Of a stretch of DNA of 14,721 bases, positions 14,632 through 14,721 are shown piece after piece. Under the pieces are notes generated by a model. That model did not search any database. It worked only from the letters and a program-made list of their open reading frames with translations, and was not told the DNA's origin. The position numbers and the translations under genes are program-made. Source of the stretch: Candidatus Omnitrophota bacterium (GTDB taxonomy: Bacteria > Omnitrophota > Gorgyraeia > B26-G9); contig JAQULA010000021.1 in assembly GCA_028718845.1 (NCBI GenBank), forward strand, positions 1 to 14,721. Direction: 5' to 3'. The stretch's first letter is position 1. Each line of letters opens with the position of its first letter.

Positions 14632-14721
14632 TTTAAAGTGGGATACGAAGATAAGAATCGCCTTATCCCCTAAGGCGATTATTGGCCCCTACTTCCCCCT
14701 GTCTTCGTATCCCTCTTTAAA
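14632..14721 (+). repeat. Structured inverted-repeat element, copy 2 (reaches window edge)
   Basis: Arms 14632-14651 and 14702-14721 pair over 20 positions with a single T-T mismatch; the core arms are GGGATACGAAGA and its complement. An internal hairpin at 14656-14680 has a perfect 10-bp stem (AATCGCCTTA / TAAGGCGATT) with a 5-base loop. The motif CCCCTACTTCCCCC at 14686-14699 is identical to copy 1 and at the same offset (46 bases) from the core start. The core 14640-14713 is 74 bp, as in copy 1. The internal stem differs in sequence from copy 1 yet still pairs. The element may extend past the window. Confidence 0.88.

Noticed and set aside
12067..14721. Composite transposon with the epimerase gene as cargo
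   Set aside because: The flanking elements are in direct orientation, no transposase is encoded between them and no target-site duplication is visible.

Overview
The window reads as chromosomal DNA of an uncultivated Gram-negative-type (diderm) bacterium. The evidence is an outer-membrane secretin, a Wza-type polysaccharide export protein and several exported or membrane-anchored proteins on one strand. The style (very long coiled-coil/TPR envelope proteins, an HD-GYP protein, fusions around housekeeping enzymes) makes me think of Omnitrophota or a neighbouring lineage. That is an impression from gene content only; there is no rRNA or other phylogenetic marker here.

Region 1 (2-11917) is a tightly packed run of eight plus-strand genes, junctions running from an 8-base overlap to gaps of about 50 bases, most likely one operon whose promoter lies upstream of the window. 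In order: a 5'-truncated coiled-coil protein ending in TPRs; a secretin; a second coiled-coil/TPR protein related to the first; a small exported protein with a C-terminal beta-rich domain; an HD-GYP protein with altered metal-site motifs; a membrane-anchored coiled-coil protein; a 973-residue exported TPR/coiled-coil protein carrying a perfect 354-bp internal tandem duplication; and a TPR-Wza/SLBB fusion. Together they look like an envelope-spanning apparatus: two possible outer-membrane conduits (secretin and Wza-like), four long coiled-coil parts that could be scaffolds or rulers, TPR adaptors and a c-di-GMP-type regulatory protein. No ATPase, pseudopilin, glycosyltransferase or polymerase is in view, so the cargo (polysaccharide or protein) is undetermined.

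Region 2 (11918-12297) is a dense non-coding segment. It holds a strong promoter-like sequence (P1), an 80-bp structured element followed by a T-run, an AU-rich hairpin, a second promoter (P2) and a 5'-UTR hairpin with a GGAA tetraloop, leading into the next gene.

Region 3 (12298-14478) is a separate gene. It encodes a protein of about 726 residues with a signal-like N-terminus, a ribulose-phosphate 3-epimerase domain retaining the catalytic residues, and about 400 C-terminal residues I do not recognise.

Region 4 (14479-14721) is non-coding. It has a third promoter-like sequence (P3) of the same extended -10 design, a G-rich tract, and a second copy of the structured element, which reaches the window edge. 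The two element copies share a 74-bp core length, terminal inverted repeats, an internal hairpin at nearly the same offset, and an identical 14-base C-rich motif. They are the strongest candidate here for something undescribed.
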